Origin: CALZIK01 sp945787635
Lineage (GTDB): Bacteria > Acidobacteriota > Thermoanaerobaculia > Multivoradales > JAHEKO01
Assembly (NCBI GenBank): GCA_947259725.1
Contig: CAMYNM010000007.1
Location: forward strand, 1-64,000
Reading direction: 5' to 3'
DNA: 64,000 nt
Shown: piece after piece, positions 17,901-25,872 of the stretch
How positions within the stretch are numbered: the stretch's first letter is position 1
How the letters are laid out: each line of letters starts with the position of its first letter
Translations under genes and position numbers: made by a program
The notes under the pieces: model-generated
Database searches by the model: none
What the model saw: the letters and a program-made list of their open reading frames with translations, nothing else
Told to the model about the DNA's origin: nothing

Positions 17901-19015
17901 TTCTCGATTCGGTAGCGAGCGCCGTCGGAATCGACCAGCAGCCGGCCCCGCACCGCGCGGAGCTCGCGATCGGCGACCACGGCACCGGGAGAGGAAAGGG
18001 CGCCGGCCAGGGACCAGTCATCCTGGTCACGGGAGAACTCACCGGTGAAATCGAACGGCCCCTGGAACAGCTCTCGGCCGTAGCCCAGCTGATCGAGCAG
18101 GCGGCCCTCGCCCGATGCGTCGATTGCAAACCGCGCCAGCTTCGCGTGGCGCCATTCCCAGCTGCCGCTTGCCTGGGCTCGAATCTCCGGAGCGGCGAAG
18201 CTGGCTTCGGCGATCTCGATCCGGCCGCGCTCGAACGATCCCAGAGCCGAGACGGTTCCGAGGTACGGTCTGGCTCCGGGGAGCAAGAGCGACACCTGGT
18301 CACCGCGCACCTGCCCGGCCAGCTTCAGGTTTTCGCCTCCAACCAGGTTGGCCCGCACGTTGCGCGCTGAGATCTCCAGTGGATAGCGACGAAATTCGGT
18401 CTGTAGCGCACCGTTGACGACCTCCAGCGCTCCAATGGCTACCTCGAAGCGGCGAGGCGCCTCTCTCCGGCGACGCCGCACCGGGCGAGGCGCATCGTGC
18501 CGCCCGGCTTCATCGACCGAGATGCGTACCACCGGAGAATCGACGAACACCCGGTCCAGGGTGACCCCGGGCCGGACAAGCCAGACGACTCGGGCATCGA
18601 TCCTGACGCTTTCGACCTCGACGAAGGGAGGGCGGTCGCCATCGGTCCGGGAGGCGGTCGGGTCGGCGATCGGGTCGGCGCCCGTTTCCGTGACGGTGTC
18701 CGTCGCCGGCTCGGGTCCGACCACGACGTCGTGCGCTTCGATCGAGAGAGGAACGACGTCGATCGAGAGCTCTCCAATCTCGACCTCTCGGCCCAGGTAG
18801 CGACCCGCACCGACTTCGGCGAAGCCTCTCGCCCGATCCGCGAACCAGGCGCTCTGGAGGAGGAGCAGCAGAAGAAAAACGGCGAGGGCCAGCACCGCCG
18901 GCGACCAGACCAACGGCCGCACGACCCACCGCGCTAGTCTGGATCGTTTCTTTCGCTGTCGCCCCACGGTGCGAGCTCCCCGCCGCGAGTTCGGACTCCG
19001 GCGCTCTCTAGCCAC
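14927..19015 (-). CDS. TamB-like translocation/assembly protein (DUF490, AsmA-like)
   Basis: The 1362-residue protein has an Arg/Lys-rich N-terminus, one membrane helix (about residues 37-53), an AsmA-like region and a very long beta-rich body. The C-terminal DUF490 signature includes LTFANPYRLEP and LAELEVMALLTGG. TamB-like proteins span the periplasm and work with Omp85 partners or move lipids; its position just before the tamA-like gene matches that pairing. The start is GTG 19015, overlapping the nadK stop by 8 bases. The stop TAA is 6 bases before the next ATG. Confidence 0.9.
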   Translation of the reverse strand: MARERRSPNSRRGARTVGRQRKKRSRLARWVVRPLVWSPAVLALAVFLLLLLLQSAWFADRARGFAEVGAGRYLGREVEIGELSIDVVPLSIEAHDVVVGPEPATDTVTETGADPIADPTASRTDGDRPPFVEVESVRIDARVVWLVRPGVTLDRVFVDSPVVRISVDEAGRHDAPRPVRRRRREAPRRFEVAIGALEVVNGALQTEFRRYPLEISARNVRANLVGGENLKLAGQVRGDQVSLLLPGARPYLGTVSALGSFERGRIEIAEASFAAPEIRAQASGSWEWRHAKLARFAIDASGEGRLLDQLGYGRELFQGPFDFTGEFSRDQDDWSLAGALSSPGAVVADRELRAVRGRLLVDSDGARYRIENALYGGGTVEGTVRMAIGSASDVELDLRLMGVDVDYLLEDQGIPIAGLSATAAGGFSYQFARDDPQAGNGWADLKIQRRSAGEGLPVDGSAGFTIGRGRLRTDAVRLKSEGQLVLVTGDYDIPKREGRFELEIATQAVDRILELLPAADEDAQAEAIWRPRRGRGSVNATVAIAPSGVRVLTELDLEDVEAPGYSADRAQGSFGIDTVGIRGLRVELLKPSGGLIVTGSVPLSQAAGEEPPLSIAIDAEGWPVADFEPWLPFELPLTGTFAGGISVEGSLEAPRGAARGRVSSPRLRTLTASRLDFDLDYSSESVTFHETELRFGEGSARLHGSYDVPADQLALRLESDRLDLADLELLPVAQGRLTGTVEVSGQIGGSVVRPQFTGDLVLDGVAHDGRVLGASGSGSAHLDWDGSGLQAEGAIEGLLELSGGGALEDGRADLDFAVGSSDLGALLSLVSPRELPPFDSSGSGRLTVNGLLSTSDVPAVRLELDRVAIEQTGSALAGDSILRVENLEPVTIELTDHGVSIESIYLGTPDRASEVFVAGSFELGEARRLDLNIQSSLSASWFDPWVPDTLELAEGRLDFIGSVHGTLSDPTFDGVAEFVEGKVISTGFPATFEDVGSVFLLYPGEIVMDRLTARLAGGRLEGAGTMRSRPDGVFDYRFQFSGDALSFRYPEGWSVRGDADFTLASSPAGRQLSGALRLKSALYVTDVPVELDQLLRSFFEQRRLEAGETDELLSTTQLNLAISADKTLRIRNNLADLRGSADLVLRGSLARPVVFGSVELDSSGKLIYAGNEYEIERGVLTFANPYRLEPVIDLVAHTNLRAYDVTLSLSGTPDRLNFDFISDPPLAELEVMALLTGGARPRDPELDPTRRLAGRDSENVGAESFLYGQATSLVASRFNRLFGLDQFRIDPLTGSTGNLSSARITVGKRLSRDLFATYSYDPAETEQQIFELEWSVSRSLVLVLTQNGDGSYAIDAKWQKAF

Positions 19016-19868
19016 CCCAGCGCAGCTTGCCCCTGAGGCTGTCGTAGAAACTACGTCCGCTCAGGCGTACCAGCCGCACGCCAGTGTCGGCCTTGGTCAA
19101 GCGCACCGTATCCCGGTAAGCGAGCATCGTCCCTTCCTGACCATCAAGCGTCAGATAGACCTCCGCGTCCTGGGTCTCCAGAGTGACCTCGATGAGGCTT
19201 TCGTCGGGAACCACGATCGGGCGAAGCGAGAAGGTGTGCGGGCAGATCGGGGTCAGGAGCACGACCGGGAGCAACGGGTTCACGATCGGCCCACCCGCCG
19301 ACAGGCTGTAGGCCGTCGAGCCCGTCGGAGTCGAGATGATCAGTCCGTCCGAGCGATAGGTCGTCACCAGTCCGCCGTTCGCCTTCAAGGTGAGCTCGAT
19401 GATTCTCGACAGGGCGCTCTTGGCGATGACCGCATCGTTGAATACCCGGTAGGAGTCGGTTCCGCCGTCCGCCCGCACCACCGTGATCTCGAGCAGAGAG
19501 CGCTCCTCGACCTGGAAGCGCCCCGCCAGAACTTCGACCAGGCTCGGATAGAGCTCGGCCCTCCCGATCTCGGTGAGAAAGCCCAGCCGCCCGAGGTTGA
19601 CGCCGAGAATTGGAACGCCAGCACGCACGGCTCTTCCAGCCGCAAGCAACGTGCCATCGCCCCCCAGGACGATCAGCAGATCGTAGTCTCGCTGCGGGTC
19701 GTACTCTTCGCCCTCGAACTTCGACTCGCTCGCACGAATCACGGTCTCTTCGAGCGCCGCCGTGATCCCCCGGCGCTCCAGCCAGTCGGCAAGCTCATGC
19801 GCGCTTCGCACCGCTTCCCGGCTGGCGGACTTCGCCACCATTCCGACTCGACGAATCGAGTTGGTCAC
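19008..19868 (-). CDS. nadK: NAD kinase
   Basis: NadK phosphorylates NAD to NADP in the cytoplasm. The 286 residues show the signature GGDGTLLAAG, then GVNLGRLGFLTEI and the substrate-site STPTGSTAYSLSAGGPI. The start is GTG at 19868 overlapping the tlyA stop (GTGA). The gene is in a minus-strand run tlyA-nadK-tamB-tamA, the first two being a common bacterial pair. Confidence 0.95.
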   Translation of the reverse strand: MTNSIRRVGMVAKSASREAVRSAHELADWLERRGITAALEETVIRASESKFEGEEYDPQRDYDLLIVLGGDGTLLAAGRAVRAGVPILGVNLGRLGFLTEIGRAELYPSLVEVLAGRFQVEERSLLEITVVRADGGTDSYRVFNDAVIAKSALSRIIELTLKANGGLVTTYRSDGLIISTPTGSTAYSLSAGGPIVNPLLPVVLLTPICPHTFSLRPIVVPDESLIEVTLETQDAEVYLTLDGQEGTMLAYRDTVRLTKADTGVRLVRLSGRSFYDSLRGKLRWGG

Positions 19869-20629
19869 GAGCCGATCGTCCTTGAGAGCCCATCTCGGCC
19901 CGGATTGCGAAGCAGAGCAAACGCCTCGCGGTTGCCCTTCGCGCCGTGCACGGGAGAGTCGAAGAGACCCCGACTCTCGAGGCCCTGGCTCTCGAGGCGG
20001 CGCACCGTCCGCTCGATCGCTTCCGCGCGCACCGATTCCTCACGGATGACACCACCCTTGCCGACCTGGCCGCGACCGGCCTCGAACTGAGGCTTGACCA
20101 GCATCAAGAACAGGCCGCCCTCCCTCACGTGGCCGGCCACCGCCGGCAGCACCTTGGCGAGCGAAATGAAGGACACGTCGAACGTTGCAAGGTCGCAGAT
20201 CTCGTCGAGTGCGTCCTCGGCCAAGAACCTGGCGTTGACTCGTTCCATCACCACCACTCGAGGGTCTTGGCGCAACCTGTAGTCGAGCTGGCCGTAGCCG
20301 ACGTCGATGGCGAAGACTTTGCGAGCCTTCCTTTGCAGCAGGCAATCCGTGAACCCGCCGGTCGAAGCCCCGATGTCGGCGCAGACCCACCCGCGCGGAT
20401 CGATCTCGAAATGGTCAAGCGCCGCCGCGAGCTTGCGCCCAGCGCGGGACACGTACGGCTCCGACGGACCAGCGACCTCGACCCGGGCGTCCGGATGGAC
20501 CGCCCTGCCGGGCTTGTCGATTCGTGATCCATCGACGCTGACGATGCCCGCCATGATCGCGCGGCGAGCACGCTCGCGAGTCGGGAAAACGCCGCGCCGC
20601 TTGAGAAGCTGGTCCAACCGTTCCGCCAA
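19865..20629 (-). CDS. tlyA: TlyA family rRNA (cytidine-2'-O) methyltransferase
   Basis: The 254-residue protein combines an N-terminal S4 RNA-binding domain (RLDQLLKRRGVFPTRERARR, about 3-22) with an FtsJ-type methyltransferase (ADIGASTGGFTDCLLQ, about 84-99). The Lys-Asp-Lys-Glu residues expected of the FtsJ fold appear in AGRKL, the Asp of ADIGAS, VKPQFEAGR and a later Glu. Members methylate 16S/23S rRNA; some are annotated as hemolysins. I chose the TTG start at 20629 because GGAGG sits 5 bases upstream and no ATG gives the full S4 domain. Confidence 0.92.
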   Translation of the reverse strand: MAERLDQLLKRRGVFPTRERARRAIMAGIVSVDGSRIDKPGRAVHPDARVEVAGPSEPYVSRAGRKLAAALDHFEIDPRGWVCADIGASTGGFTDCLLQRKARKVFAIDVGYGQLDYRLRQDPRVVVMERVNARFLAEDALDEICDLATFDVSFISLAKVLPAVAGHVREGGLFLMLVKPQFEAGRGQVGKGGVIREESVRAEAIERTVRRLESQGLESRGLFDSPVHGAKGNREAFALLRNPGRDGLSRTIGS

Positions 20630-20644
20630 AAGACCTCCAAGCTT

Positions 20645-21919
20645 CTATTCTCCCACGGCCTCAGACGCCGATCTGCCTTCGGCGGCGGCCGCGCGCAGCA
20701 AGAACGGCAATGCGAGCAGGAACAGCAGCGGGCGCTGCACCTCGGTGTCGAGCCAGTTGGCTTCGAACAGGCCCGCGAGACTGAACCCCAGCAAAGCCAG
20801 GAAGGCGGCCAGATAAAGCTCTTCCCGCATGTCCACCTGACCGGACCGAGCGGATCGCGAGCGGCTGTCACGATAGCCCGTGAACGCCGCCCACAGAGCC
20901 GCCCCGATCAGCCAGAGGTAGGCACCCAGGCCGAACAGCCCCGAGTCCGCCGCAATTTGAAGATAGGTGTTGTGCAGATGAGGAACGGTGTGGCGCGGCG
21001 CCGCCAGGGGCCGGTAGATCGGATACAAGCGCTTCGCCATGCCCGGGCCCAGCCCGAAGAACGGCCGCTGTGCGAGCATGTCGAGACCGGCGTCGAGCAT
21101 CGACAGGCGATCGTAGTTCGAGGGGTTCTGCAGATCGACGATCGAGCGGGCGCGCTCGCGCACCGGAGTCGCAAGCAGCGCCAGGGCAACGACGCCCACC
21201 GGAACCCACACCAGGAGCGACTTGGGCCTGCGAACCAGAGCCAGCACGACGAGGGCGAGTGCGAGCGCGACCCAGGCGCTGCGCGTCAGGCTCCCCAGCA
21301 TTGCCGTCGTGATGACGGCGCACGCCGCCCAGCGCCAATCGAGGAGCTTCGGTCTGCGACAGGCGAATCGAGCGACCAGAATGAGATCGGCTAGCAAGAG
21401 CACGCCGGCAAAGGTCATGTAGTGGGAAAACGGGCCTCGAATCCTCTGCCCGAGGTCGCCGTAGCCGGCGAAGAACTGACCGAGTCCCCAGATCGCCGAA
21501 CCGGTGGCCATGATCACGATCCCGTCGAGCACCCACCGGACGCGACGCTCGTTGCGGATCCAGAGCAACGCGAGCAGCAGACTGACCAGCCCGAGCAGCT
21601 CGTCGGCCTCACTCAAGCTCGACCGGGGATCCAAGGATACGGCTACCGAGACAAGGCCAACCGCGACGTAGAAAGAAAGAGGCTCGAGCAGCCCGTCGAA
21701 GCGGAGCAGCCGCGCGAGCTCCTGCCTGCCTCTGCCCTTCAAAGCAAAGGGAGCCGCACAGATCGACACCAGCAGCAGCACGTTCGACAGGGCCAGGGCG
21801 ACAACCGCCCATACGTGGAAGCTGAAAGTGACGAAGCCGAACCGCTCGCTTGCGGAAGAAGCCGGCGCGCCGGCGGCGTCAGACACGGCTCGAGAGCGAA
21901 GAGCGACGCTGGAGCCCAT
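20645..21919 (-). CDS. O-antigen ligase/polymerase family protein (Wzy_C)
   Basis: The protein has about 424 residues from ATG 21919; the frame is open further upstream but antisense-like. It contains about 11 hydrophobic helices and a large periplasmic loop before the last helices. It also has the family-typical RGPFSHYMTFAG, LTRSAWVALALAL, and PFFGLGPGMAK followed by PHLHNTYLQIAADSGLFGLG with the conserved His region. WaaL-like members join a polyprenyl-linked glycan to lipid A core, and others polymerise repeat units. It is the only such gene in the window and is near both sugar regions. Confidence 0.85.
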   Translation of the reverse strand: MGSSVALRSRAVSDAAGAPASSASERFGFVTFSFHVWAVVALALSNVLLLVSICAAPFALKGRGRQELARLLRFDGLLEPLSFYVAVGLVSVAVSLDPRSSLSEADELLGLVSLLLALLWIRNERRVRWVLDGIVIMATGSAIWGLGQFFAGYGDLGQRIRGPFSHYMTFAGVLLLADLILVARFACRRPKLLDWRWAACAVITTAMLGSLTRSAWVALALALVVLALVRRPKSLLVWVPVGVVALALLATPVRERARSIVDLQNPSNYDRLSMLDAGLDMLAQRPFFGLGPGMAKRLYPIYRPLAAPRHTVPHLHNTYLQIAADSGLFGLGAYLWLIGAALWAAFTGYRDSRSRSARSGQVDMREELYLAAFLALLGFSLAGLFEANWLDTEVQRPLLFLLALPFLLRAAAAEGRSASEAVGE

Positions 21920-21948
21920 GACGCCCGCCACAGGCGACCCTGGTCGGC

Positions 21949-22200
21949 TCAGCCGCCGAGCACATCGGCCGGCAGCGCCTCGTCCACCAGCATGATGGGA
22001 ATGTCGGAAACGATCGGATAGACCAGGCCCGACTCGGCGCAAAGGAGGCCCTGCTGCACGACCGGCACCTCGTCACGAAAGTGCTCTTTGTACTTCTCGA
22101 CCAGGTCGTTCCGGACCGCTTCGGGTAGCTCGACGAGCTCGAGGTCTCCCTTGGTCTTGGGGCAGACGAGGATTTCGAGAAGCTCTGGATCGACGGCCAT
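21949..22200 (-). CDS. Trm112-like small zinc-ribbon-type protein (UPF0434)
   Basis: The 83-residue protein starting at ATG 22200 has LLEILVCPKTKGDLELV and GLLCAESGLVYPIVSDIPIM, the hallmark of the Trm112/UPF0434 (YcaR) family. Only one Cys of each usual zinc-binding pair remains (Cys in VCPKT and LLCAES). Bacterial roles are poorly defined; eukaryotic Trm112 activates methyltransferases. It is 29 bases upstream of the O-antigen ligase start. Long frames extending further upstream are antisense to the dehydratase gene and were not used. Confidence 0.85.
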   Translation of the reverse strand: MAVDPELLEILVCPKTKGDLELVELPEAVRNDLVEKYKEHFRDEVPVVQQGLLCAESGLVYPIVSDIPIMLVDEALPADVLGG

Positions 22201-22235
22201 GGGGTTGTACCTCGCGAGCGATTCTACCGCCATAT

Positions 22236-22315
22236 GGTCGTGGCGGTCGACCTGGGTGGCGATGGTTGCTTCTCTGGCCGATTCTCTGCAGTAGCGCAGT
22301 CCGATAGTGGGCCGC
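22236..22315 (+). repeat. 80-bp repeated block, left copy
   Basis: It begins ggtcgtggcgg and ends ccgatagtgggccgc. The copy at 25045-25124 has the same two ends exactly 70 bases apart (start to start), while the middle is diverged. The two copies flank the dehydratase-methyltransferase pair in the same orientation. Confidence 0.6.
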
Positions 22316-22368
22316 CGGTGCCCTCCTTGCGCTCGCTTTCGCTCGCTCCAGGAGGCACACGGCCGGCC
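22309..22368. repeat. REP-like palindrome 1
   Basis: Arms 22309-22327 and 22350-22368 are imperfectly complementary (about 14 of 19 positions). The inner stem ends CCTCCT/AGGAGG and encloses a loop which, on the minus strand, reads ggagcgagcgaaagcgagcg. The loop edges match those of palindromes 2 and 3. Confidence 0.7.
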
Positions 22369-22530
22369 TTTCAGCCGCGGAACAGGCGTGAGACGAACTC
22401 CACCGCCAACCCGGTTTTTCGCCTTTGAGCCAGCAGACGACCACGACGCCGGCCCACAGGGCCAGAACTCAGAGGGCAGCCGAGCCCAGCGAATCCCTGG
22501 CCGCAAAGACAGCCTCCGGTACGCGACAGA

Positions 22531-22612
22531 AGGGCCGGGCGCGAACCTCCTGAAGCGAGCGATCAGCCTCGTCGTCGAGGCGCGAGCGCAAGGAGGTGCG
22601 GCGCCCGGCCCT
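22531..22612. repeat. REP-like palindrome 2
   Basis: Arm 22531-22551 pairs with arm 22591-22612 at 20 of 22 positions (agggccgggcgc outer stem, CCTCCT/AGGAGG inner stem). The 39-base loop starts gaagcgagcg and ends gcgagcgca, like the other family members, and contains a small nested hairpin (cctcgtcgtcgagg). Confidence 0.8.
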
Positions 22613-22695
22613 CTCTCAGTTCGGCGAGCCATTCGGTGTGCCGAGAGATGCGTCATGCTACGATTTTTCGGGTCGGGCACTCCCCGAAACTCCCC

Positions 22696-23781
22696 ATGAA
22701 ACAAGCGTTCTGGAAAGGTCGTCGGGTCTTCCTGACCGGCCACACCGGCTTCAAGGGCTCCTGGCTGGCTCTCTGGCTGCAGGAGATGGGCGCCGAGGTG
22801 ACGGGCTACGCGCTCGAACCGCCTTCGGAGCCGAGTCTCTTCGAGATGGCCCGAGTCGCCAACGGCATGACCTCCATCCACGGCGATGTCCGCGACCTCG
22901 ACGCTCTCAAGGTCGCCCTGACCCGGCACCAGCCCGAAGTGGTCCTCCACCTCGCCGCGCAGTCGCTGGTCCGGGAGGGCTACCTGGATCCGGTCACGAC
23001 CTACGCCACCAACGTCCTCGGCACCGTCCATCTGCTCGAGGCCTGCCGGGAGGTTCAATCCGTTCGAGTCGCGGTCTCGGTTACCAGCGACAAGTGCTAC
23101 CGCAACCTCGAGTCGCAGCGGGCGTTTCGAGAAGCAGACCCACTCGGTGGCAAGGACCCGTACTCGAGCAGCAAGGCCTGCGCCGAGCACGTGACCCAGG
23201 CCTATCGCCAGTCGTTCTTCGAGGGCGAAGACCGGCCCGTCACCGTGGTCAGCGCGCGGGCCGGCAACGTAATCGGCGGAGGCGACTGGGCTCGAGACCG
23301 GCTGGTACCCGATCTCATCCGCGGGTTTATCGAGGGCCGGCCCGTGCCGATCCGGCGGCCGCTCGCCGTTCGACCCTGGCAGCACGTCCTGGAGCCTCTA
23401 GGCGGATATCTCGAGCTCGCGGAGTGCGCCTGGGACGAGCCCGTGGAAATCGGTGGTGGCTGGAATTTCGGACCCGACGCGGCCGACGAACGGCCGGTCG
23501 AGTGGGTCGCAGACCGGCTGGTCGACCTCTGGGGCGACACGGCTCGCTGGCGCCGCGACGATGAGGATCACCCGGCGGAGGCCGGCTTCTTGAAACTCGA
23601 TTCCTCCAAGGCGCGCGAGCGGTTGCGGTGGCGACCCCGCCTCTCGCTCGAGCAGGCTCTCGAATGGGTGGTCGCGTGGCACCGGTCGGTGCTCGAGGGC
23701 GACGACGTCTCCCGGATCACGCGCAACCAAATCAAGGCCTACCAGGAAATCGACCAGGAGCTCGGCACACGCGATGGCTGA
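22696..23781 (+). CDS. rfbG: CDP-glucose 4,6-dehydratase
   Basis: RfbG converts CDP-glucose to CDP-4-keto-6-deoxyglucose, the entry to CDP-deoxysugars. From ATG 22696 it has 361 residues with the distinctive VFLTGHTGFKGSWLALWL (about 11-28) that separates this family from the dTDP enzyme. It also has VTSDKCY in the catalytic region and YSSSK. It overlaps the C-methyltransferase gene by 8 bases. Its substrate-forming partner rfbF is 7 kb downstream. The next usual enzyme, a CDP-4-keto-6-deoxyglucose 3-dehydrase, is not in the window. Confidence 0.93.
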   Translation: MKQAFWKGRRVFLTGHTGFKGSWLALWLQEMGAEVTGYALEPPSEPSLFEMARVANGMTSIHGDVRDLDALKVALTRHQPEVVLHLAAQSLVREGYLDPVTTYATNVLGTVHLLEACREVQSVRVAVSVTSDKCYRNLESQRAFREADPLGGKDPYSSSKACAEHVTQAYRQSFFEGEDRPVTVVSARAGNVIGGGDWARDRLVPDLIRGFIEGRPVPIRRPLAVRPWQHVLEPLGGYLELAECAWDEPVEIGGGWNFGPDAADERPVEWVADRLVDLWGDTARWRRDDEDHPAEAGFLKLDSSKARERLRWRPRLSLEQALEWVVAWHRSVLEGDDVSRITRNQIKAYQEIDQELGTRDG

Positions 23782-25006
23782 GCCGACCTGCCGTTTCTGC
23801 GGAACCGTTCTCGGGCACACCTTCGCGGACCTGGGCCTTTCGCCGCTCGCCAACAGCTTCCTGGCGCCCGAGGCTCGGGACCGGCCGGAGCCTCGCCATC
23901 CTCTGCGGGTCCTGGTCTGCTCGGACTGCCGGCTGGTCCAGCTGCCCGAGTTCGAGTCACCCGAGAGCATCTTCAGCGACTACGCGTACTTCTCCTCGTA
24001 CTCGGACTCCTGGCTCGAACACGCCCGCCGCTATGTCGAGGCGATGACCGAGCGTTTCACTCTCGGTCCGGAGAGCCGGGTCGTCGAGATCGCGTCGAAC
24101 GACGGCTACCTCCTGCAGTACTTCCAACAGGTACGAATTCCGGTCCTGGGAGTCGAGCCGGCGGCGAACGTCGCCGAGGCCGCCATCGCCGCGGGCATCC
24201 CGACCGAGGTCCGGTTCTTCGGAGAGGAGGCCGCACGCGCGCTGGCCGAGGAAGGCCACGCCGCCGACCTTCTTCTCGGCAACAACGTTCTGGCGCATGT
24301 GCCCGACCTCAACGACTTCGTGCGCGGCCTGAAGCTTCTGTTGAAACCCGATGGCGTCATCACGATGGAGTTTCCTCACGTGATGCGGCTCATCGAGCGC
24401 AACCAGTTCGACACGATCTACCACGAGCACTTCTCCTATTTCTCTTTGGCGACGGTCATGCGGGTGTTCGCCGCTCACAACCTGCGCATCTTCGATGTCG
24501 AGGAGCTCGCGACCCACGGCGGATCGCTTCGCATCTTCGCCGCGCACGACCGAAGCGAGCGACACCGGACCGGAGCCACGGTCGCGGACCTTCTCGAGAC
24601 CGAAGAGCGGCACGGCCTGAGCGAGCTCGGCACCTACACGGCGTTCGACGCCCAGGCCCGGTCGACCCGAAAGAAGATCCTCGAGTTCCTGGCCGACCTC
24701 AAGGCCGGTGGTGCGTCGATCGCGGGCTATGGAGCTCCGGCCAAAGGCAACACGTTGCTCAACTACTGCGGCATCGGACCCGATGTCGTCGAGTACACCG
24801 TCGATCGCAACCCGCACAAGCAGAACAAGCTCCTGCCCGGCAGCCACATCCCGGTTTTGGCTCCCGAACATCTCCGGGAGACCCGGCCCGACTACGTCTT
24901 CATCCTGCCCTGGAATCTGCGCGACGAAATCAGCACGGAGTGGGCCGAAATCTCCGAATGGGGCGGGCGCTTCTTCGTCGCGATCCCCGAAGTCGAGATT
25001 CTCTAG
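23774..25006 (+). CDS. Sugar C-methyltransferase with N-terminal zinc-binding domain
   Basis: The 410-residue protein has an N-terminal zinc site (Cys6, Cys9, Cys49, Cys52), a SAM-binding domain (VVEIASNDGYLLQYF, about 101-115) and a C-terminal domain with IAGYGAPAKGNTLLNYCGI. This is the TylC3/NovU-type architecture, which adds a methyl group to carbon of a 4-keto-6-deoxy nucleotide sugar. Coupling to rfbG suggests a branched, C-methylated CDP-deoxyhexose; carbon position and final sugar are inference. It is preceded and followed by REP-like palindromes. Confidence 0.88.
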   Translation: MAEPTCRFCGTVLGHTFADLGLSPLANSFLAPEARDRPEPRHPLRVLVCSDCRLVQLPEFESPESIFSDYAYFSSYSDSWLEHARRYVEAMTERFTLGPESRVVEIASNDGYLLQYFQQVRIPVLGVEPAANVAEAAIAAGIPTEVRFFGEEAARALAEEGHAADLLLGNNVLAHVPDLNDFVRGLKLLLKPDGVITMEFPHVMRLIERNQFDTIYHEHFSYFSLATVMRVFAAHNLRIFDVEELATHGGSLRIFAAHDRSERHRTGATVADLLETEERHGLSELGTYTAFDAQARSTRKKILEFLADLKAGGASIAGYGAPAKGNTLLNYCGIGPDVVEYTVDRNPHKQNKLLPGSHIPVLAPEHLRETRPDYVFILPWNLRDEISTEWAEISEWGGRFFVAIPEVEIL

Positions 25007-25044
25007 GCGGCAACCTCCTCACCTCGAGCGGGCGCTCGCCGTCT

Positions 25045-25124
25045 GGTCGTGGCGGCCGACTTTCGTGCAGATCGTCTTCGACGCCCGTTGCAACTCTGAG
25101 GGATCACTACCGACAGTGGGCCGC
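25045..25124 (+). repeat. 80-bp repeated block, right copy
   Basis: Ends ggtcgtggcgg and ccgacagtgggccgc match the left copy at 22236-22315 with identical spacing; the interior is only weakly similar. Confidence 0.6.
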
Positions 25125-25228
25125 GAAACGGGGCCGGGTCGCCGCCGAAGCCGACCGCAACAGCCGGAGACATCGGACAGATCAGCACATCACGATTGCC
25201 GAGACGAATCAAGACGGCCCGATCTTGA

Positions 25229-25299
25229 GAAGGTCGGCCGGGGGCCTCCTGGAGCGAAGCCTCTCCGCGCGAGCGAAAGGAGGCCCCCGGCCGACCTTC
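25229..25299. repeat. REP-like palindrome 3 (perfect 22-bp stem)
   Basis: Arm 25229-25250 is exactly complementary to 25278-25299 (22 of 22). The outer stem (gaaggtcggccggggg) differs from those of palindromes 1 and 2, but the inner CCTCCT/AGGAGG and the loop edges ggagcgaagc and gcgagcgaa are shared. Being between convergent genes, it could also act as a bidirectional terminator, although no T-run follows. Confidence 0.85.
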
Positions 25300-25316
25300 C
25301 CCGACCGACGAGCGGC

Positions 25317-25862
25317 CTAGGTTTCGCGGTCGGTCCGAGCGCCCGAGCGTAGGGTGATCCGCTGCGCCGCCTCGGAAACCACCCGGGTGTCGTCGGCGAC
25401 ATCGCCCGTGATCGTCGTGTTGAGTCCGATCACCACGCGATCGCCGATCGTGATTGCCCCGATCAACGCCGCCCCCGCACCGATGTAGACGTCATCGCCC
25501 ACCCGTGGCATCTCTTCCAGCCGGCCGACGTCGGGCGCTCCCAGGGTGACTTGATGAAGAAGAATGGCCCGGGCGCCGATCTTGGTGTGGCTCCCGACCA
25601 CCAGGCCGCTACCGTGACTGATGATCAGACCCGGACCAATCTCTGCTCCGGGCGCGATATCGACTCCGGTCAAAAAAAGTCCCAGCCGCGCGAAAAACGG
25701 CCCCAGGATGGGAATCCCCGACCGCTTGAACCAGTGGGCGATCCGGTGCAGGACCACGGCCTGATAGCCGTTGTCGAACAGCAGGGCCTCGATCGCGTAC
25801 CAGGGGCTGCCCTTGCGGTTGAGCTTGAGCCTGCGCGTATCTGCGGCGAGGTTGTCGAACAT
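25317..25862 (-). CDS. Serine acetyltransferase-like hexapeptide acyltransferase
   Basis: The 181-residue protein has a helical N-terminus (GYQAVVLHRIAHWFKRSG, about 33-50) and a left-handed beta-helix of hexapeptide repeats (VDIAPGAEIGPGLIISHG, then VGDDVYIGAGAALIGAITIG). The catalytic His is in the ISHGSG and LLHQVTLG region. This is the CysE/polysaccharide O-acetyltransferase group. In this glycan region O-acetylation of a sugar is at least as likely as cysteine synthesis. The stop is CTAG-type TAG at 25317. The ATG at 25862 is 10 bases from the end of the upstream glycosyltransferase. Confidence 0.82.
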   Translation of the reverse strand: MFDNLAADTRRLKLNRKGSPWYAIEALLFDNGYQAVVLHRIAHWFKRSGIPILGPFFARLGLFLTGVDIAPGAEIGPGLIISHGSGLVVGSHTKIGARAILLHQVTLGAPDVGRLEEMPRVGDDVYIGAGAALIGAITIGDRVVIGLNTTITGDVADDTRVVSEAAQRITLRSGARTDRET

Positions 25863-25872
25863 CGCGTCGATC

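Larger units (their letters stand above)
22201..22695. other. 495-bp non-coding stretch holding repeats
   Basis: No convincing gene was found. The stretch contains the left copy of an 80-bp repeated block (22236-22315) and two REP-like palindromes (22309-22368 and 22531-22612). The rest (22369-22530) shows nothing I recognise. Promoter elements for the downstream dehydratase probably lie in 22613-22695, where TGCTACGAT at about 22656 resembles an extended -10 box, but no matching -35 was found. Confidence 0.6.
25007..25316. other. 310-bp non-coding stretch holding repeats
   Basis: The stretch lies between convergent genes. It carries the right copy of the 80-bp block (25045-25124) and the perfect palindrome at 25229-25299. 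Nothing coding or RNA-like was seen in 25125-25228. Confidence 0.6.

Noticed and set aside
21949..23385. 478-codon minus-strand frame ending with the Trm112-like protein
   Set aside because: The upstream 395 codons are antisense to the CDP-glucose dehydratase gene; only the last 83 codons have homology.
22309..25299. CRISPR array
   Set aside because: There are only three palindromes at irregular spacing, with variable stems and no spacers or cas genes.
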